Part shown: in pieces, positions 1 to 10,101 of the stretch | How positions within the stretch are numbered: the first letter of the stretch is position 1 | Layout of the letters: the number at the start of each line of letters is the position of its first letter | From: Aquibacillus koreensis | Lineage (GTDB): Bacteria > Bacillota > Bacilli > Bacillales > Amphibacillaceae | NCBI RefSeq assembly: GCF_025154055.1 | Contig: NZ_JAOALK010000050.1 | Location: forward strand, 1 to 34,501 | DNA length: 34,501 bases | Direction: 5' to 3' | Notes under the pieces: model-generated | Seen by the model: only the letters and a program-made list of their open reading frames with translations | Told to the model about the DNA's origin: nothing | Database searches by the model: none | Made by a program: the position numbers and the translations under genes

Positions 1-2
1 TA

Positions 3-1094
3 GGTTTAGACGTATCAAAGGACAAAATTGCAGTAGCGGTTGCGGATGAGGGACGAACTAAAGCGAGATATATAGGCATGATCAGTTATACTGTTGAGGC
101 AATTAGACATTTAGTAAAAAAACTAGGAGGAGCTGATCAACTACGAGTGTGCTACGAAGCTGGGCCAACTGGATATGGACTATATCGACTCCTTAAGAGC
201 ATGGATATTGAATGTGAAGTAATTGCGCCATCTTTAATACCACGGAAACCTGGAGAAAAAATAAAGACCGATAAACGTGATGCTCTTAAACTTGCCACAC
301 TTTATCGTGCGGGAGAATTAACCCCCATCTATGTACCAACGGAAGATGATGAGGCACTCCGTGATTTAGTTAGAGCTCGTGAAGATGTTAAAGAAGACGA
401 ATTAAGAGCAAAACACAGACTAACAAAATTTCTACTAAGAAATGAAATCAAGCCACCTGAAGGCACCAGGAAGTGGACAGTGAAATATTGGGATTGGCTA
501 AATAGCTTAAAATTTGATCGATCACCATCTCGAATTGCTTTCCAAGAATATTTACAACAGCTGAAAGAATTTCAGCAACGACTAAAAATACTAGAAAAAG
601 AAATTGAGAACCAAGCCAAAGAAGGAGCCCATGCCCCAATGATTCAAACCCTTATGACGTTAAGAGGGGTAGCAGTGATCACGGCTACTAGTTTGGTTGC
701 AGAGATAGGCTCTTTCGATCGATTTCTGACACCACAACATTTTATGTCATACACTGGACTGGTGCCTAGTGAAAATTCTAGTGGTTCAACACGAAAACTA
801 GGAGAGATAACCAAGACAGGTAATAGACATGTTCGGAAACTTTTAATAGAGGCTGCGTGGAGCTATAGATACCAGCCTGCAGTCAAAGGAGAATTGAAAA
901 AGCGACAAAAGGACCATCCTACAAATGTTTTAGGAATCTCATGGAAAGCTCAAAATCGCTTGCATACAAAGTACTTCCGCCTACTAGGGCGCGGAAAAGA
1001 AAGTGGAAAAGCTATAACAGCCGTAGCGAGAGAATTGGCAGGTTTTATTTGGGCAATTGCCAACGAATCTACTTATGGATCTAATAAAAGTTGA
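3..1094 (+). CDS. IS110-family transposase (5'-truncated by window edge)
   Basis: DEDD-type recombinase of an IS110/IS1111-class insertion sequence. The reading frame is open from base 3, so the start lies outside the window; the first in-frame ATG at 78 is internal, because the residues before it already read GLDVSKDKIAV, the strand carrying the first catalytic Asp. Further acidic residues are the Glu of YEAGPTG (visible residue 52) and the TDKRDA motif (about 90-93). The C-terminal half has the transposase_20-type region with LRGVAVITA, GLVPSENSSGS and KTGNRHVRKLL, which supplies the serine nucleophile in this family. 363 residues are visible and the C terminus is intact, so the element may be functional. 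Family known; activity not shown. Confidence 0.93.
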   Translation, partial: GLDVSKDKIAVAVADEGRTKARYIGMISYTVEAIRHLVKKLGGADQLRVCYEAGPTGYGLYRLLKSMDIECEVIAPSLIPRKPGEKIKTDKRDALKLATLYRAGELTPIYVPTEDDEALRDLVRAREDVKEDELRAKHRLTKFLLRNEIKPPEGTRKWTVKYWDWLNSLKFDRSPSRIAFQEYLQQLKEFQQRLKILEKEIENQAKEGAHAPMIQTLMTLRGVAVITATSLVAEIGSFDRFLTPQHFMSYTGLVPSENSSGSTRKLGEITKTGNRHVRKLLIEAAWSYRYQPAVKGELKKRQKDHPTNVLGISWKAQNRLHTKYFRLLGRGKESGKAITAVARELAGFIWAIANESTYGSNKS

Positions 1095-1151
1095 TGTTCT
1101 TTTGACAATGGGCACATGGGCAAATAAGCAGGAAGAGAAATGATTAAAAGG

Positions 1152-1356
1152 AAATAAATATAGGGCTCGAAGGCAAAGGTAAAAACCGTAGAGGAGAACA
1201 CACGACGGAGACTTGTGCTAGCCATAAGAATGACTCGGTGAACGCACGCCAGGAGTTCGTGATAGCTCCTCAGACGGAACGATAAAATGTGACAACCCAC
1301 GGATATCAGTATGCTCATCGGAGTAGAGATTTTTGCCTTCGTGCCGTGTATTTATC
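1152..1356 (+). ncRNA. Candidate IS110/IS1111 bridge RNA (structured tail)
   Basis: The non-coding tail after the transposase is enclosed by an imperfect inverted repeat: CGAAGGCAAA at 1168-1177 pairs with TTTGCCTTCG at 1332-1341, and ATAAATA at 1154-1160 pairs with TATTTAT at 1349-1355. Inside is at least one further hairpin (AGGAG 1251-1255 with CTCCT 1266-1270). IS110-family elements make a bridge RNA of roughly this size (about 200 nt) from a non-coding end; in the IS1111 group it lies 3' of the transposase. The assignment is inference from position and foldability. Guide loops were not identified. Confidence 0.35.
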
Positions 1357-1398
1357 TTCTTTATAAATTAAAGAAAGGGGATAAATATAGATTTATTA

Positions 1399-1496
1399 TT
1401 CTTAGCTTTCACGAGGATCTCAATGCTTCAATTGGTAGTCAAGGAAAGCACTTGACAACCAATTGAAGCATTGAGGAAGTGTTGGCAAGCTAAGAA
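1399..1496. repeat. Long imperfect hairpin
   Basis: An inverted repeat with 25-base inner arms at 1419-1443 and 1451-1475 has one mismatch and a 7-nt loop. It is flanked by a second pair of 10-base arms, TTCTTAGCTT (1399-1408) and AAGCTAAGAA (1487-1496), separated from the inner stem by unpaired 10-11-nt stretches. No T-run follows on either strand, so it does not look like an intrinsic terminator. It lies outside the transposase and before the intron; its origin is unknown. Confidence 0.8.
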
Positions 1497-1628
1497 GAAG
1501 GAAATATTGTAGCAGTTACTGCTTCATAAATGAAAAAAGAGCCGTAAAAGACTCTTAATTTAAGGTTGCACAAAAACCCGATATTTTAATAAGTGTGAGT
1601 GGGGCTTGACAGTTTCGTTCATATCAGT

Positions 1629-1651
1629 CTCCGTGTATTTCCTCCACTAGC
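1629..1651 (-). repeat. Remnant of repeat unit B (locus 1)
   Basis: On the minus strand this reads GCTAGTGGAGGAAATAC followed by ACGGAG, matching the first 17 bases of the B unit at 11310-11326 exactly and then diverging. The rest of B (toward 1600) is degraded beyond confident alignment. It lies 92 bp from the A unit that starts at 1744, the same A-spacer-B layout as at the other two loci. Confidence 0.7.
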
Positions 1652-1743
1652 TTTATGAAGCGTATTAAAAATACACTTATTACAAGTGAATGCAACTATA
1701 TGATCATTACTAGACTATATTTTGAGAAGCAGCATTAGCGGAA

Positions 1744-1767
1744 CAAGTTAAATTGGCGACACTCCTG
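1744..1767 (-). repeat. Repeat unit A, locus 1, part left of the intron
   Basis: The sequence carries the terminal repeat CAAGTTAAATTGGC (one mismatch to CAAGTGAAATTGGC of the other copies) and then GACACTCCTG. The rest of the unit resumes at 3704 after the group II intron. Aligning it with the uninterrupted copies at 11035-11209 and 24234-24407 fixes the intron boundary. Confidence 0.88.
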
Positions 1768-3703
1768 GAGCGACCGAGCATAGGTCGTAATATATAGCGG
1801 GTGGGATTCCCGTCGAGAAAGAACTAGCCATTCACTCGTAGCGAGTCTTGGAGGGCAGGTGGTAATACCTTGCCTTTAAGCGTAGACAGCTAGGTAATGG
1901 GCCGTAAGCCAAGTGGTTGAAGGGATTGAGCTTCGAAATTCGCCTTAATTAGGAAGGCCGATGTTCTCAGGAGCACAGAAGGCAATATTGCTATTCTCGT
2001 TAAAGGCAAGAGAATAATAACTTCCTCGGAGTCGATGACCTCGGCACGTTACACATTGATATATTACGGCAACTCGGGAGAGCCTTTAAGTCTCTAAAAA
2101 GTTAGAGTAATGACGAACAAGCGATAATAAAGTGAGGGTTGTCAAATGCTTAAAGGCAGTCGGATAGTCGCATAGTACCTATGAAATCGGGTAATGCCGA
2201 CAGAGGAAAGGCGACTACCTGTCAACGCCCTTGAAAGGGAAACATTAACTACACACAGAGGTGGATAAGTAATGGAAACGAAACTAACAAGGATAACAGA
2301 ATTAGCGAAAATGAATCCTGATACGGTCTTCACATCATTGGTACATCTATTGAATGAAGAAAATCTCAAGCAATGTCACCATGAACTTCCAAGTGGTAAA
2401 GCTACAGGAATTAAAGGTGTTACCAAAGAGAAGTATGGAATGAAATTAGACGACAACATTAAAGAGCTAGTGAAGCGTCTTAAGAAGAAGGCCTATCGAC
2501 CTGTTCCGGTTAAAAGGACATATATTAATAAACCAGGAACGAAGAAGAAAAGACCGTTAGGTATTCCAGACCATGAGGATAAAATCGTTCAACGTGCTTT
2601 GGTGAAAATCTTGAACTCTATTTATGAGAATGATTTTCTTGACTGTTCATTTGGTTTCCGGCCAAATAGAAGTTGTCACGATGCATTAAAGATACTAAAT
2701 GTGTACATTGAAAAGCGCAAAACCAACTACATTGTAGATGTCGACATTAAAGGCTTCTTTGATAATGTAGATCATGAATGGATGATGAAATTCCTTAAAC
2801 ATCGCATTAATGATCCCAATCTTCTAAGAATCATCGCCAGATTTCTAAAAGGTGGTCACATGGAGGAAGGTAAATACTTTGAAACGGACAAGGGAACACC
2901 CCAAGGGGGTGTCATTTCGCCGATACTAGCCAATGTCTATCTACACTATGTATTAGACTTATGGTTTGCGAAAGTGGTTAAAAAGCACTTAAAGGGTCAA
3001 GCCTACATGGTTCGTTATGCGGATGACTTTGTGTGTTGCTTTCAGTATAAAAGTGAAGCCGATGCTTTCTATTCCGCACTTATTCAGAGACTACAAAAGT
3101 TTAAACTAGAAGTCGCAGAGGATAAGACGAAAATCATCACCTTTGGCCGATTTGCGGAGGAAGATGGTAAGCGTAATGGGCGTGATAAACCCGATACATT
3201 TGATTTCTTGGGCTTCACTCACTACTGTGGTAAAAGTAAACATGGCAAGTTTCGAGTCAAGCGGAAAACAAGCCGAAAGAAAGTAAATGCCAAGCTAAAG
3301 CAACAGAAAGAGTGGCTTAAAGCTAATCGAACCATGGATATTAGAGACATTATGGACAGATTAAGGAGATCACTCAATGGCTACTACAATTATTACTGTA
3401 TCACAGATAATTTAAGGGCAGTACAGACATTTCTAGATCGTGTTAGAAAGTTACTGTTTAAGTGGATGAATCGGAGAAGCCAAAGAAAATCATTCAGTTG
3501 GGATAAATTCAACCTATTCCTTAGAAAGTATCCTTTACCTCACCCTAGCACTAAAGTGAACATATATGATTTAAAGAAAGACTTAAGCTATATTCTGTGA
3601 ATGTTGATAGGAAGAGCCGTGTGCAATAATACTGCACGCACGGTTCTGTGAGGAGTGAGGAGTGCATCCACAAAACTGTGTGGTACACTCCCGCTTACTC
3701 GAC
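1768..3703 (+). mobile_element. Complete group II intron with RT/maturase ORF
   Basis: The boundaries come from comparison with empty copies of repeat A: exon ACTCCTG ends at 1767 and the exon resumes with CAGGAAC at 3704. The intron begins GAGCGACC (resembling the usual GUGYG start, with A at position 2) and ends CTCGAC. Domain V is a clear 34-nt hairpin at about 3614-3647 beginning GAGCCGTGTGC and ending GCACGGTTC, with the AGC triad. Domain VI (about 3652-3700) is a stem with a bulged A candidate. A perfect EBS1 candidate CAGGAG at 1968-1973 pairs with IBS1 CTCCTG at 1762-1767. The ORF lies in domain IV. The intron appears complete and potentially mobile. Confidence 0.93.
2272..3600 (+). 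CDS. ltrA: Group II intron reverse transcriptase/maturase
   Basis: This is the intron-encoded protein that assists splicing and reverse transcribes the intron during retrohoming. The 442 residues include the RT fingers-palm with TPQGGVISPILANVYLH and the catalytic YADD at residues 249-252, then the group II maturase X domain (about 330-430, with LNGYYNYY and the LRKYPLPHP motif). No C-terminal HNH endonuclease follows, so it belongs to the endonuclease-lacking types (C, D or E classes), which usually insert at replication forks or structured DNA. The ATG at 2272 is preceded by GAGGTGG at a suitable distance. Confidence 0.95.
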   Translation: METKLTRITELAKMNPDTVFTSLVHLLNEENLKQCHHELPSGKATGIKGVTKEKYGMKLDDNIKELVKRLKKKAYRPVPVKRTYINKPGTKKKRPLGIPDHEDKIVQRALVKILNSIYENDFLDCSFGFRPNRSCHDALKILNVYIEKRKTNYIVDVDIKGFFDNVDHEWMMKFLKHRINDPNLLRIIARFLKGGHMEEGKYFETDKGTPQGGVISPILANVYLHYVLDLWFAKVVKKHLKGQAYMVRYADDFVCCFQYKSEADAFYSALIQRLQKFKLEVAEDKTKIITFGRFAEEDGKRNGRDKPDTFDFLGFTHYCGKSKHGKFRVKRKTSRKKVNAKLKQQKEWLKANRTMDIRDIMDRLRRSLNGYYNYYCITDNLRAVQTFLDRVRKLLFKWMNRRSQRKSFSWDKFNLFLRKYPLPHPSTKVNIYDLKKDLSYIL

Positions 3704-3853
3704 CAGGAACCGCACGGGCTGAAGATCCACTCAGAAGCGCTCTTTCTTCTGAGTTAGCTGAAGCCGTGCCTGCAAGAGGAATCTGAATTTAGAAAAATCC
3801 GGGTTCTGGGATTTTTCGTGATTCCTCCTCGGAAAGGGAGCCAATTTCACTTG
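3704..3853 (-). repeat. Repeat unit A, locus 1, part right of the intron
   Basis: This continues the interrupted A unit and ends in the terminal repeat GCCAATTTCACTTG at 3840-3853. It keeps the two internal hairpins: CTCAGAAG/CTTCTGAG around 3730-3755 and GAAAAATCC/GGATTTTTC around 3791-3816. Together with 1744-1767 it gives an element of about 174 bp, in the orientation opposite to the copies at 11035 and 24234. Just outside lies an 18-bp perfect palindrome GGAGTTTATATAAACTCC (about 3878-3895), whose half is also found beside the other copies. Confidence 0.88.
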
Positions 3854-3912
3854 TGTAGCGGGTATGTTAGTTACGTCGGAGTTTATATAAACTCCGTCAC
3901 GTGCTACTTCTT

Positions 3913-4878
3913 TCACCTAACACCCTTTTCATTTAATAAAAAATAACCTAATAAAATAGGAACTTTTTCTGATGTGACAGATAGAAATTGTTCAATAAAT
4001 GGATAGTCTTCTGTTGGCATCGTATGAAGTAAGTCGCCCCACCATTCGGTTTCATATCTACAGATCATACTAAGATTATAAAGAATTAAATAATGATGCA
4101 TTACTTCATGACTACTGAGAAAGTACTGCCTTTTTCCAGGTAAGAAAAAGGCGGACTCTTCCATGTGAAAGAAAAATGGACCTTTGGAGTCAGGAGTTAA
4201 GGAACGACTTAGCTCGATTTCAAGCGAAGAATCCACTTTGTTCACATGTTCAACATCAGGTAGATGCTTCATCAGTTTTTCAAGCAAACTCTCCTCTGTT
4301 AGATGATAGTGATCTAATAATACAGTTGGAATGTGTACTTTTTTTTCATGTAAGTGACTTACTTTTATTAACGGATGTTTTCCTGTGTGAAAGTAAAATA
4401 ACTCATTTAACTCTGGGATTGTAACTAGGAGCTTGTGCATATCAATTTTTTCATAAGGAATTCGATCCATGTGATATAAATGTTTTACGAAATAAGGGAA
4501 AAGCCCTTTATGTTGCACTTTAACTTCGTCTTGTAAAAATGCATAATCTTGTTTTTTTCTTTTTCTAGTGGATACCCCATGTGCTAACATAGCAGTGTTT
4601 TCTGGATAATTAGGTTTTCTAGTTAATAGACACGCCTTTAAAAGATGTACCATACCATAAAAATACAAAATCGGTTTTACGGTAATACCGGATGCTTTTC
4701 CTGCCTCATAAAATTGTAATCCATGTTCTAGATAGTAAAGAAACCGATCACTATTTTCATAGCTGTATTTATTAGCCTCTTTTATTTCATTTTTTTCATA
4801 ACATTCTTCTAAGTATTTTTGAGCTGTTTGTGCTGATTTTAAATAGGTCAGGAATTGTAAAATGTCCTTTTGTATCAT
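3913..4878 (-). CDS. yaaC: YaaC family protein
   Basis: A 321-residue protein of the YaaC-like family of Bacillales, transcribed divergently from guaB exactly as in Bacillus subtilis. It is soluble, with no signal peptide and no catalytic motif that I recognise. Family features visible include the early LYYLEHGLQFYEAGKASG block and MVHLLKACLL helix, and a C-terminal region ending in LSMICRYETEWWGDLLH and YPFIEQFLSV. The ATG follows an AAAGGA ribosome site. The family has no established biochemical role; assignment rests on sequence character and position beside guaB. Confidence 0.85.
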   Translation of the reverse strand: MIQKDILQFLTYLKSAQTAQKYLEECYEKNEIKEANKYSYENSDRFLYYLEHGLQFYEAGKASGITVKPILYFYGMVHLLKACLLTRKPNYPENTAMLAHGVSTRKRKKQDYAFLQDEVKVQHKGLFPYFVKHLYHMDRIPYEKIDMHKLLVTIPELNELFYFHTGKHPLIKVSHLHEKKVHIPTVLLDHYHLTEESLLEKLMKHLPDVEHVNKVDSSLEIELSRSLTPDSKGPFFFHMEESAFFLPGKRQYFLSSHEVMHHYLILYNLSMICRYETEWWGDLLHTMPTEDYPFIEQFLSVTSEKVPILLGYFLLNEKGVR

Positions 4879-6694
<1,816 letters not shown>

Positions 6695-6705
6695 TGCTGA
6701 GGTTT

Positions 6706-6740
6706 AGGGGCTGAATCTTCTGGTTCAGCCCCTTCTCTGT
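6706..6740 (+). terminator. guaB terminator
   Basis: The stem AGGGGCTGAA (6706-6715) / TTCAGCCCCT (6724-6733) has an 8-nt loop and is followed by a weak pyrimidine run TCTCTGTT. It lies 12 bp after the guaB stop. Confidence 0.7.
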
Positions 6741-6758
6741 TACATATGGAGGGATCTT

Positions 6759-7472
6759 ATGATTATTGCAGAAAAAATTCATCCTTCATGGCAAGCCTTT
6801 TTGACTCCAGATGTCGTTTCTCTATTAGAAAATATTGAGAAATCTATTGGTACTGACTTTAATCCTACTAATCGAGCTGCTATTTTAAAGTTTTTGTCGG
6901 TAGATTTAAATAAAGTAAAAGTGGTTTGGTTAGGACAGGACGTTTATCCAGCCAAAGGAGTTGCAACAGGTAGAGCATTTGAAGTTGGTGGACTGGAAAG
7001 TTGGAATCAAACATTTAAACAAGTATCCATTAAAAATATTGTCCGTTTGGTTCATAAAAACTACCTTGGTATCGAAAACTATAGTGACATCCGAAGTTTT
7101 CAGGATATAAAGAGTGCTATAGAAAGTAAAGAGTTTCCAATAAAACCACCTAATGAGTGGTTTCAATCATTAGAACAACAAGGTGTTCTCTTTTTAAATG
7201 TATCGTTCACATGTCGAGTAGGAAAAGCAAATAGCCATAAAAAGCTTTGGGAACCATTCTCTGATCAAGTGATTCAATATATATCAAAAAATCGTCCAAG
7301 CCTTCGTTGGTTTTTATGGGGAAATGAAGCGAAATCATATCGAAAAAAAATAAATAATGGCGTATATTATGAAAGTAGACATCCAATGATGTGTAGTGAG
7401 AAATACGAGGATGATTTTTTAAAGTCTCAGTGTTTTTTACATACATGGGACCTTATCAATTGGTTAGGATAA
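6759..7472 (+). CDS. Divergent family-1 uracil-DNA glycosylase-like protein
   Basis: A 237-residue protein that keeps the layout of Ung-type glycosylases, which excise uracil from DNA, with altered motifs. The water-activating motif GQDPYH is GQDVYP (Asp61, Tyr63), the uracil-stacking Phe is in GRAFEV (Phe74), the uracil-binding Asn is in LFLNVSFT (Asn147), LWGNEAKSYRKK resembles the conserved LWG block, and the HPSPLS minor-groove motif is RHPMM (His208). Thus the key Asp, Phe, Asn and His remain while flanking residues differ. It lies between guaB and dacA, where Bacillus subtilis has no gene, so it is probably acquired. It may be a true Ung or a paralogue with another base specificity. GGAGGG precedes the ATG. 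Confidence 0.75.
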   Translation: MIIAEKIHPSWQAFLTPDVVSLLENIEKSIGTDFNPTNRAAILKFLSVDLNKVKVVWLGQDVYPAKGVATGRAFEVGGLESWNQTFKQVSIKNIVRLVHKNYLGIENYSDIRSFQDIKSAIESKEFPIKPPNEWFQSLEQQGVLFLNVSFTCRVGKANSHKKLWEPFSDQVIQYISKNRPSLRWFLWGNEAKSYRKKINNGVYYESRHPMMCSEKYEDDFLKSQCFLHTWDLINWLG

Positions 7473-7525
7473 TCTACTTGTAATAGATCAAGTAAAAAAA
7501 TACCAAATTGCCCTACTAAAGGACG

Positions 7526-7554
7526 TTCCCCTTTCATAGAGGGTGTGATAGAAT
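7526..7554 (+). promoter_or_regulatory. dacA promoter
   Basis: TTCCCC at 7526-7531, 17 bp, TAGAAT at 7549-7554 preceded by TGTGA; 40 bp ahead of the dacA start. The -35 is poor and the -10 good. Confidence 0.45.
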
Positions 7555-7593
7555 AGCGTAGATGCATACTTTTATTGGTGGAGGTAGAGAGAG

Positions 7594-8943
7594 TTGAGAC
7601 ATAAATTAAGAGCATCTTTTTTTGGTTTACTAGCGTTTCTTATTGTTGTATCGTCGGTTACAGTTAACCCATTATCATCAAAAGCAGCAGAAAGCTTTGA
7701 TGTAGCAGCTGAATCTGCAATTTTGGTTGATGCAGAAACAGGCAAGATATTATTTGCCAAAAATGCGGATATAAAATTACCACCAGCAAGTATGACGAAA
7801 ATGATGACTGAATATCTTGTGTTAGAAGCTATTAATGAAGGTCAAATTAGCTGGGATACGACAACATTAATTAGTGATCGTGCGTATAATGTATCAGCAA
7901 GTAGTATTTCATCTGGAATAGGTTTAATTCAAGATAAGCAGTACACGGTTCGTGAATTATATGAAGCAATGGCAATCATCTCTGATAATGCAACTACGAT
8001 CGCATTGGCTGAATTGGTTGCGGGTTCAGAAGGCGAATTTGTAACGATGATGAATGCGAAAGCGGAAGAAATGGGTTTGACAGAATACCAATTTGTAAAT
8101 GCAACAGGTCTTTCTAACAAAGACTACACGGATATAGGATTAGAAGCCCCTGAAGGAACAGACCCTAATGCTGATGATTTGCTATCAGCTAGATCATCTG
8201 CCCTACTAGCTTATCATTTATTAAATGACTATCCAGAAGTACTTGAATTTTCTAGTACATTATTATCTGAACTAGATGGACGTGAACTTCAAAACTTAAA
8301 CTGGATGTTACCATGGGAAGATAATAATTTTGTGCAATATGGCGTGGAAGGCGTAGATGGCCTAAAAACGGGATGGACAACAGAAGCCGGATATTGTTTT
8401 ACAGGAACTGCTGAAAGAGATGGGCGTCGTCTGATTACAGTAGTGATGAAAACAGAAAGTAAAGGTGCTAGATTTGTTGAAACAGGAAAGCTATTGGAAT
8501 ATGGCTTTGGGCAATTTGAAAAACAAGAATTATACCCAGCAGGATTTCAAATAGAAGATGAGTCTTCCATTGATGTGGCTAAAGGTAAAGAAGAGATGGT
8601 TGAAATAGAAACGAGTGCTCCAATCAGTGCTACGATAAAGAATGGAGATCAAGATAGCTACTCTGTTCACTATACATTTGATGAAAGTAAATTGAATGAA
8701 GATGGTGAGTTAACAGCTCCAATTGAAGAGGGCGAAAAAGTAGGAACAATGGAACTGGTCTACAATGGCGATATTGATTATGGTTATATTAATGGTGATG
8801 GTCTTGTTCAGTCTGTTGATCTTATTACAACTAGTGCTGTTGAAAAGCAAAACTGGTTTATGTTAACACTAAGCGGAATTGGTGATTTCTTTAGTAACAT
8901 TTTCACATCTGTAGTGGATACTGTTAAAGGCTGGTTTAGTTAA
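7594..8943 (+). CDS. dacA: D-alanyl-D-alanine carboxypeptidase (PBP5 type)
   Basis: A penicillin-binding protein that trims the terminal D-Ala from peptidoglycan stem peptides at the outer membrane face. 449 residues: N-terminal signal peptide (about 1-32, hydrophobic run then SKAAESF), peptidase S11 domain with SMTK (Ser66, Lys69), SDN (Ser130-Asn132) and KTG (Lys258-Gly260), a C-terminal beta domain, and an amphipathic membrane anchor at the end (NWFMLTLSGIGDFFSNIF). Translation probably starts at TTG 7594, since GGTGGAGG lies 9 nt upstream and no ATG fits. Vegetative family member, between guaB and pdxS as in Bacillus subtilis. Confidence 0.97.
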   Translation: MRHKLRASFFGLLAFLIVVSSVTVNPLSSKAAESFDVAAESAILVDAETGKILFAKNADIKLPPASMTKMMTEYLVLEAINEGQISWDTTTLISDRAYNVSASSISSGIGLIQDKQYTVRELYEAMAIISDNATTIALAELVAGSEGEFVTMMNAKAEEMGLTEYQFVNATGLSNKDYTDIGLEAPEGTDPNADDLLSARSSALLAYHLLNDYPEVLEFSSTLLSELDGRELQNLNWMLPWEDNNFVQYGVEGVDGLKTGWTTEAGYCFTGTAERDGRRLITVVMKTESKGARFVETGKLLEYGFGQFEKQELYPAGFQIEDESSIDVAKGKEEMVEIETSAPISATIKNGDQDSYSVHYTFDESKLNEDGELTAPIEEGEKVGTMELVYNGDIDYGYINGDGLVQSVDLITTSAVEKQNWFMLTLSGIGDFFSNIFTSVVDTVKGWFS

Positions 8944-8989
8944 GCTGATTGCATTGGAAATTCAAAATAAAGTTAATAAATACCTAACG

Positions 8990-9030
8990 AACCTCTTTGT
9001 GTGTTATTGTCCGCAAAGAGGTTTGGCATA
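8990..9030 (+). terminator. dacA terminator
   Basis: Stem AACCTCTTTG (8990-8999) / CAAAGAGGTT (9014-9023) with a 14-nt loop. There is no strong T-run, so efficiency is uncertain. Confidence 0.55.
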
Positions 9031-9054
9031 GGCCATGATATCTGACTCATGTAC

Positions 9055-9083
9055 TTGGCTTTTGTTGATCTTTGTTATACAAT
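9055..9083 (+). promoter_or_regulatory. pdxST promoter
   Basis: TTGGCT at 9055-9060, 17 bp, TACAAT at 9078-9083, about 110 bp before pdxS. This is the best sigma-A match in the dacA-pdxS gap. Confidence 0.5.
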
Positions 9084-9195
9084 GTTGAATAATACTGAAA
9101 ACAATAAATCGATTTAAAAATAGGAAAACTTCGGCATATTTTCGTGGTTTTTTCTAATCATAGTATTCATTGTTTAAAATGGGAGGATAATAAAT

Positions 9196-10080
9196 ATGTC
9201 TAATTTAGGAACAGATCGAGTAAAACGTGGAATGGCTGAAATGCAAAAAGGCGGCGTGATCATGGACGTTGTCAATGCAGAGCAAGCTAAAATTGCAGAA
9301 GAAGCTGGTGCAGTTGCTGTCATGGCATTAGAAAGAGTACCATCAGACATTCGTGCAGCTGGTGGAGTTGCTAGAATGGCGGATCTTACAATCGTTGAGG
9401 AAGTTATGAATGCTGTTTCTATCCCAGTAATGGCAAAAGCACGTATTGGACATATCGTTGAAGCACGTGTTTTAGAAGCTATGGGTGTAGATTACCTTGA
9501 TGAGAGTGAAGTACTTACGCCAGCTGATGAAGTGTATCACTTACTTAAAAGTGACTACACAGTTCCATTTGTTTGTGGTTGTCGTAATATTGGCGAAGCT
9601 GCTCGCCGTATTGGTGAAGGTGCATCTATGCTTCGTACAAAAGGTGAACCAGGTACAGGTAACATCGTAGAAGCTGTTCGTCATATGCGTGAAGTTCAAT
9701 CACAAATTCGTCAGTTAGTTCATATGTCTAAGGATGAAATCATGACGTTTGCCAAAGACCACGGTGCGCCATTTGAAGTACTTCTTGATATTAAAGAAAG
9801 AGGACGTCTTCCAGTCGTTAACTTTGCAGCTGGTGGTATTGCTACTCCTGCAGATGCAGCTTTAATGATGCAACTTGGTGCGGATGGTGTATTTGTAGGT
9901 TCAGGTATCTTTAAATCAGACAACCCTGAAAAATTTGCAAGAGCTATTGTAGAAGCAACAACACACTTTGAGGATTATGAACTGATCGCCAGAGTATCTA
10001 AAGGACTTGGTACAGCAATGAAGGGTCTTGAAATTGGTACAATCGCTCCTGAACAACGTATGCAAGATCGCGGATGGTAA
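9196..10080 (+). CDS. pdxS: Pyridoxal 5'-phosphate synthase, PdxS subunit
   Basis: The synthase subunit of the DXP-independent vitamin B6 pathway; it condenses ribose 5-phosphate, glyceraldehyde 3-phosphate and ammonia into PLP in a dodecameric complex with PdxT. 294 residues form a TIM barrel with the phosphate loops [10 protein letters not shown] and [10 protein letters not shown]. Lys81 in MAKARIGH is the Schiff-base lysine known in this family; the second lysine is in [10 protein letters not shown]. The ATG is preceded by GGGAGG. Separated from pdxT by 21 bp, so co-transcribed. Confidence 0.98.
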   Translation: MSNLGTDRVKRGMAEMQKGGVIMDVVNAEQAKIAEEAGAVAVMALERVPSDIRAAGGVARMADLTIVEEVMNAVSIPVMAKARIGHIVEARVLEAMGVDYLDESEVLTPADEVYHLLKSDYTVPFVCGCRNIGEAARRIGEGASMLRTKGEPGTGNIVEAVRHMREVQSQIRQLVHMSKDEIMTFAKDHGAPFEVLLDIKERGRLPVVNFAAGGIATPADAALMMQLGADGVFVGSGIFKSDNPEKFARAIVEATTHFEDYELIARVSKGLGTAMKGLEIGTIAPEQRMQDRGW

Positions 10081-10101
10081 GGTAAAAAGGAGAGAACGAA
10101 A

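Noticed and set aside
1073-1318. 81-codon minus-strand ORF at the IS tail
   Set aside because: It overlaps the structured non-coding tail of the IS110 element and has no family resemblance.
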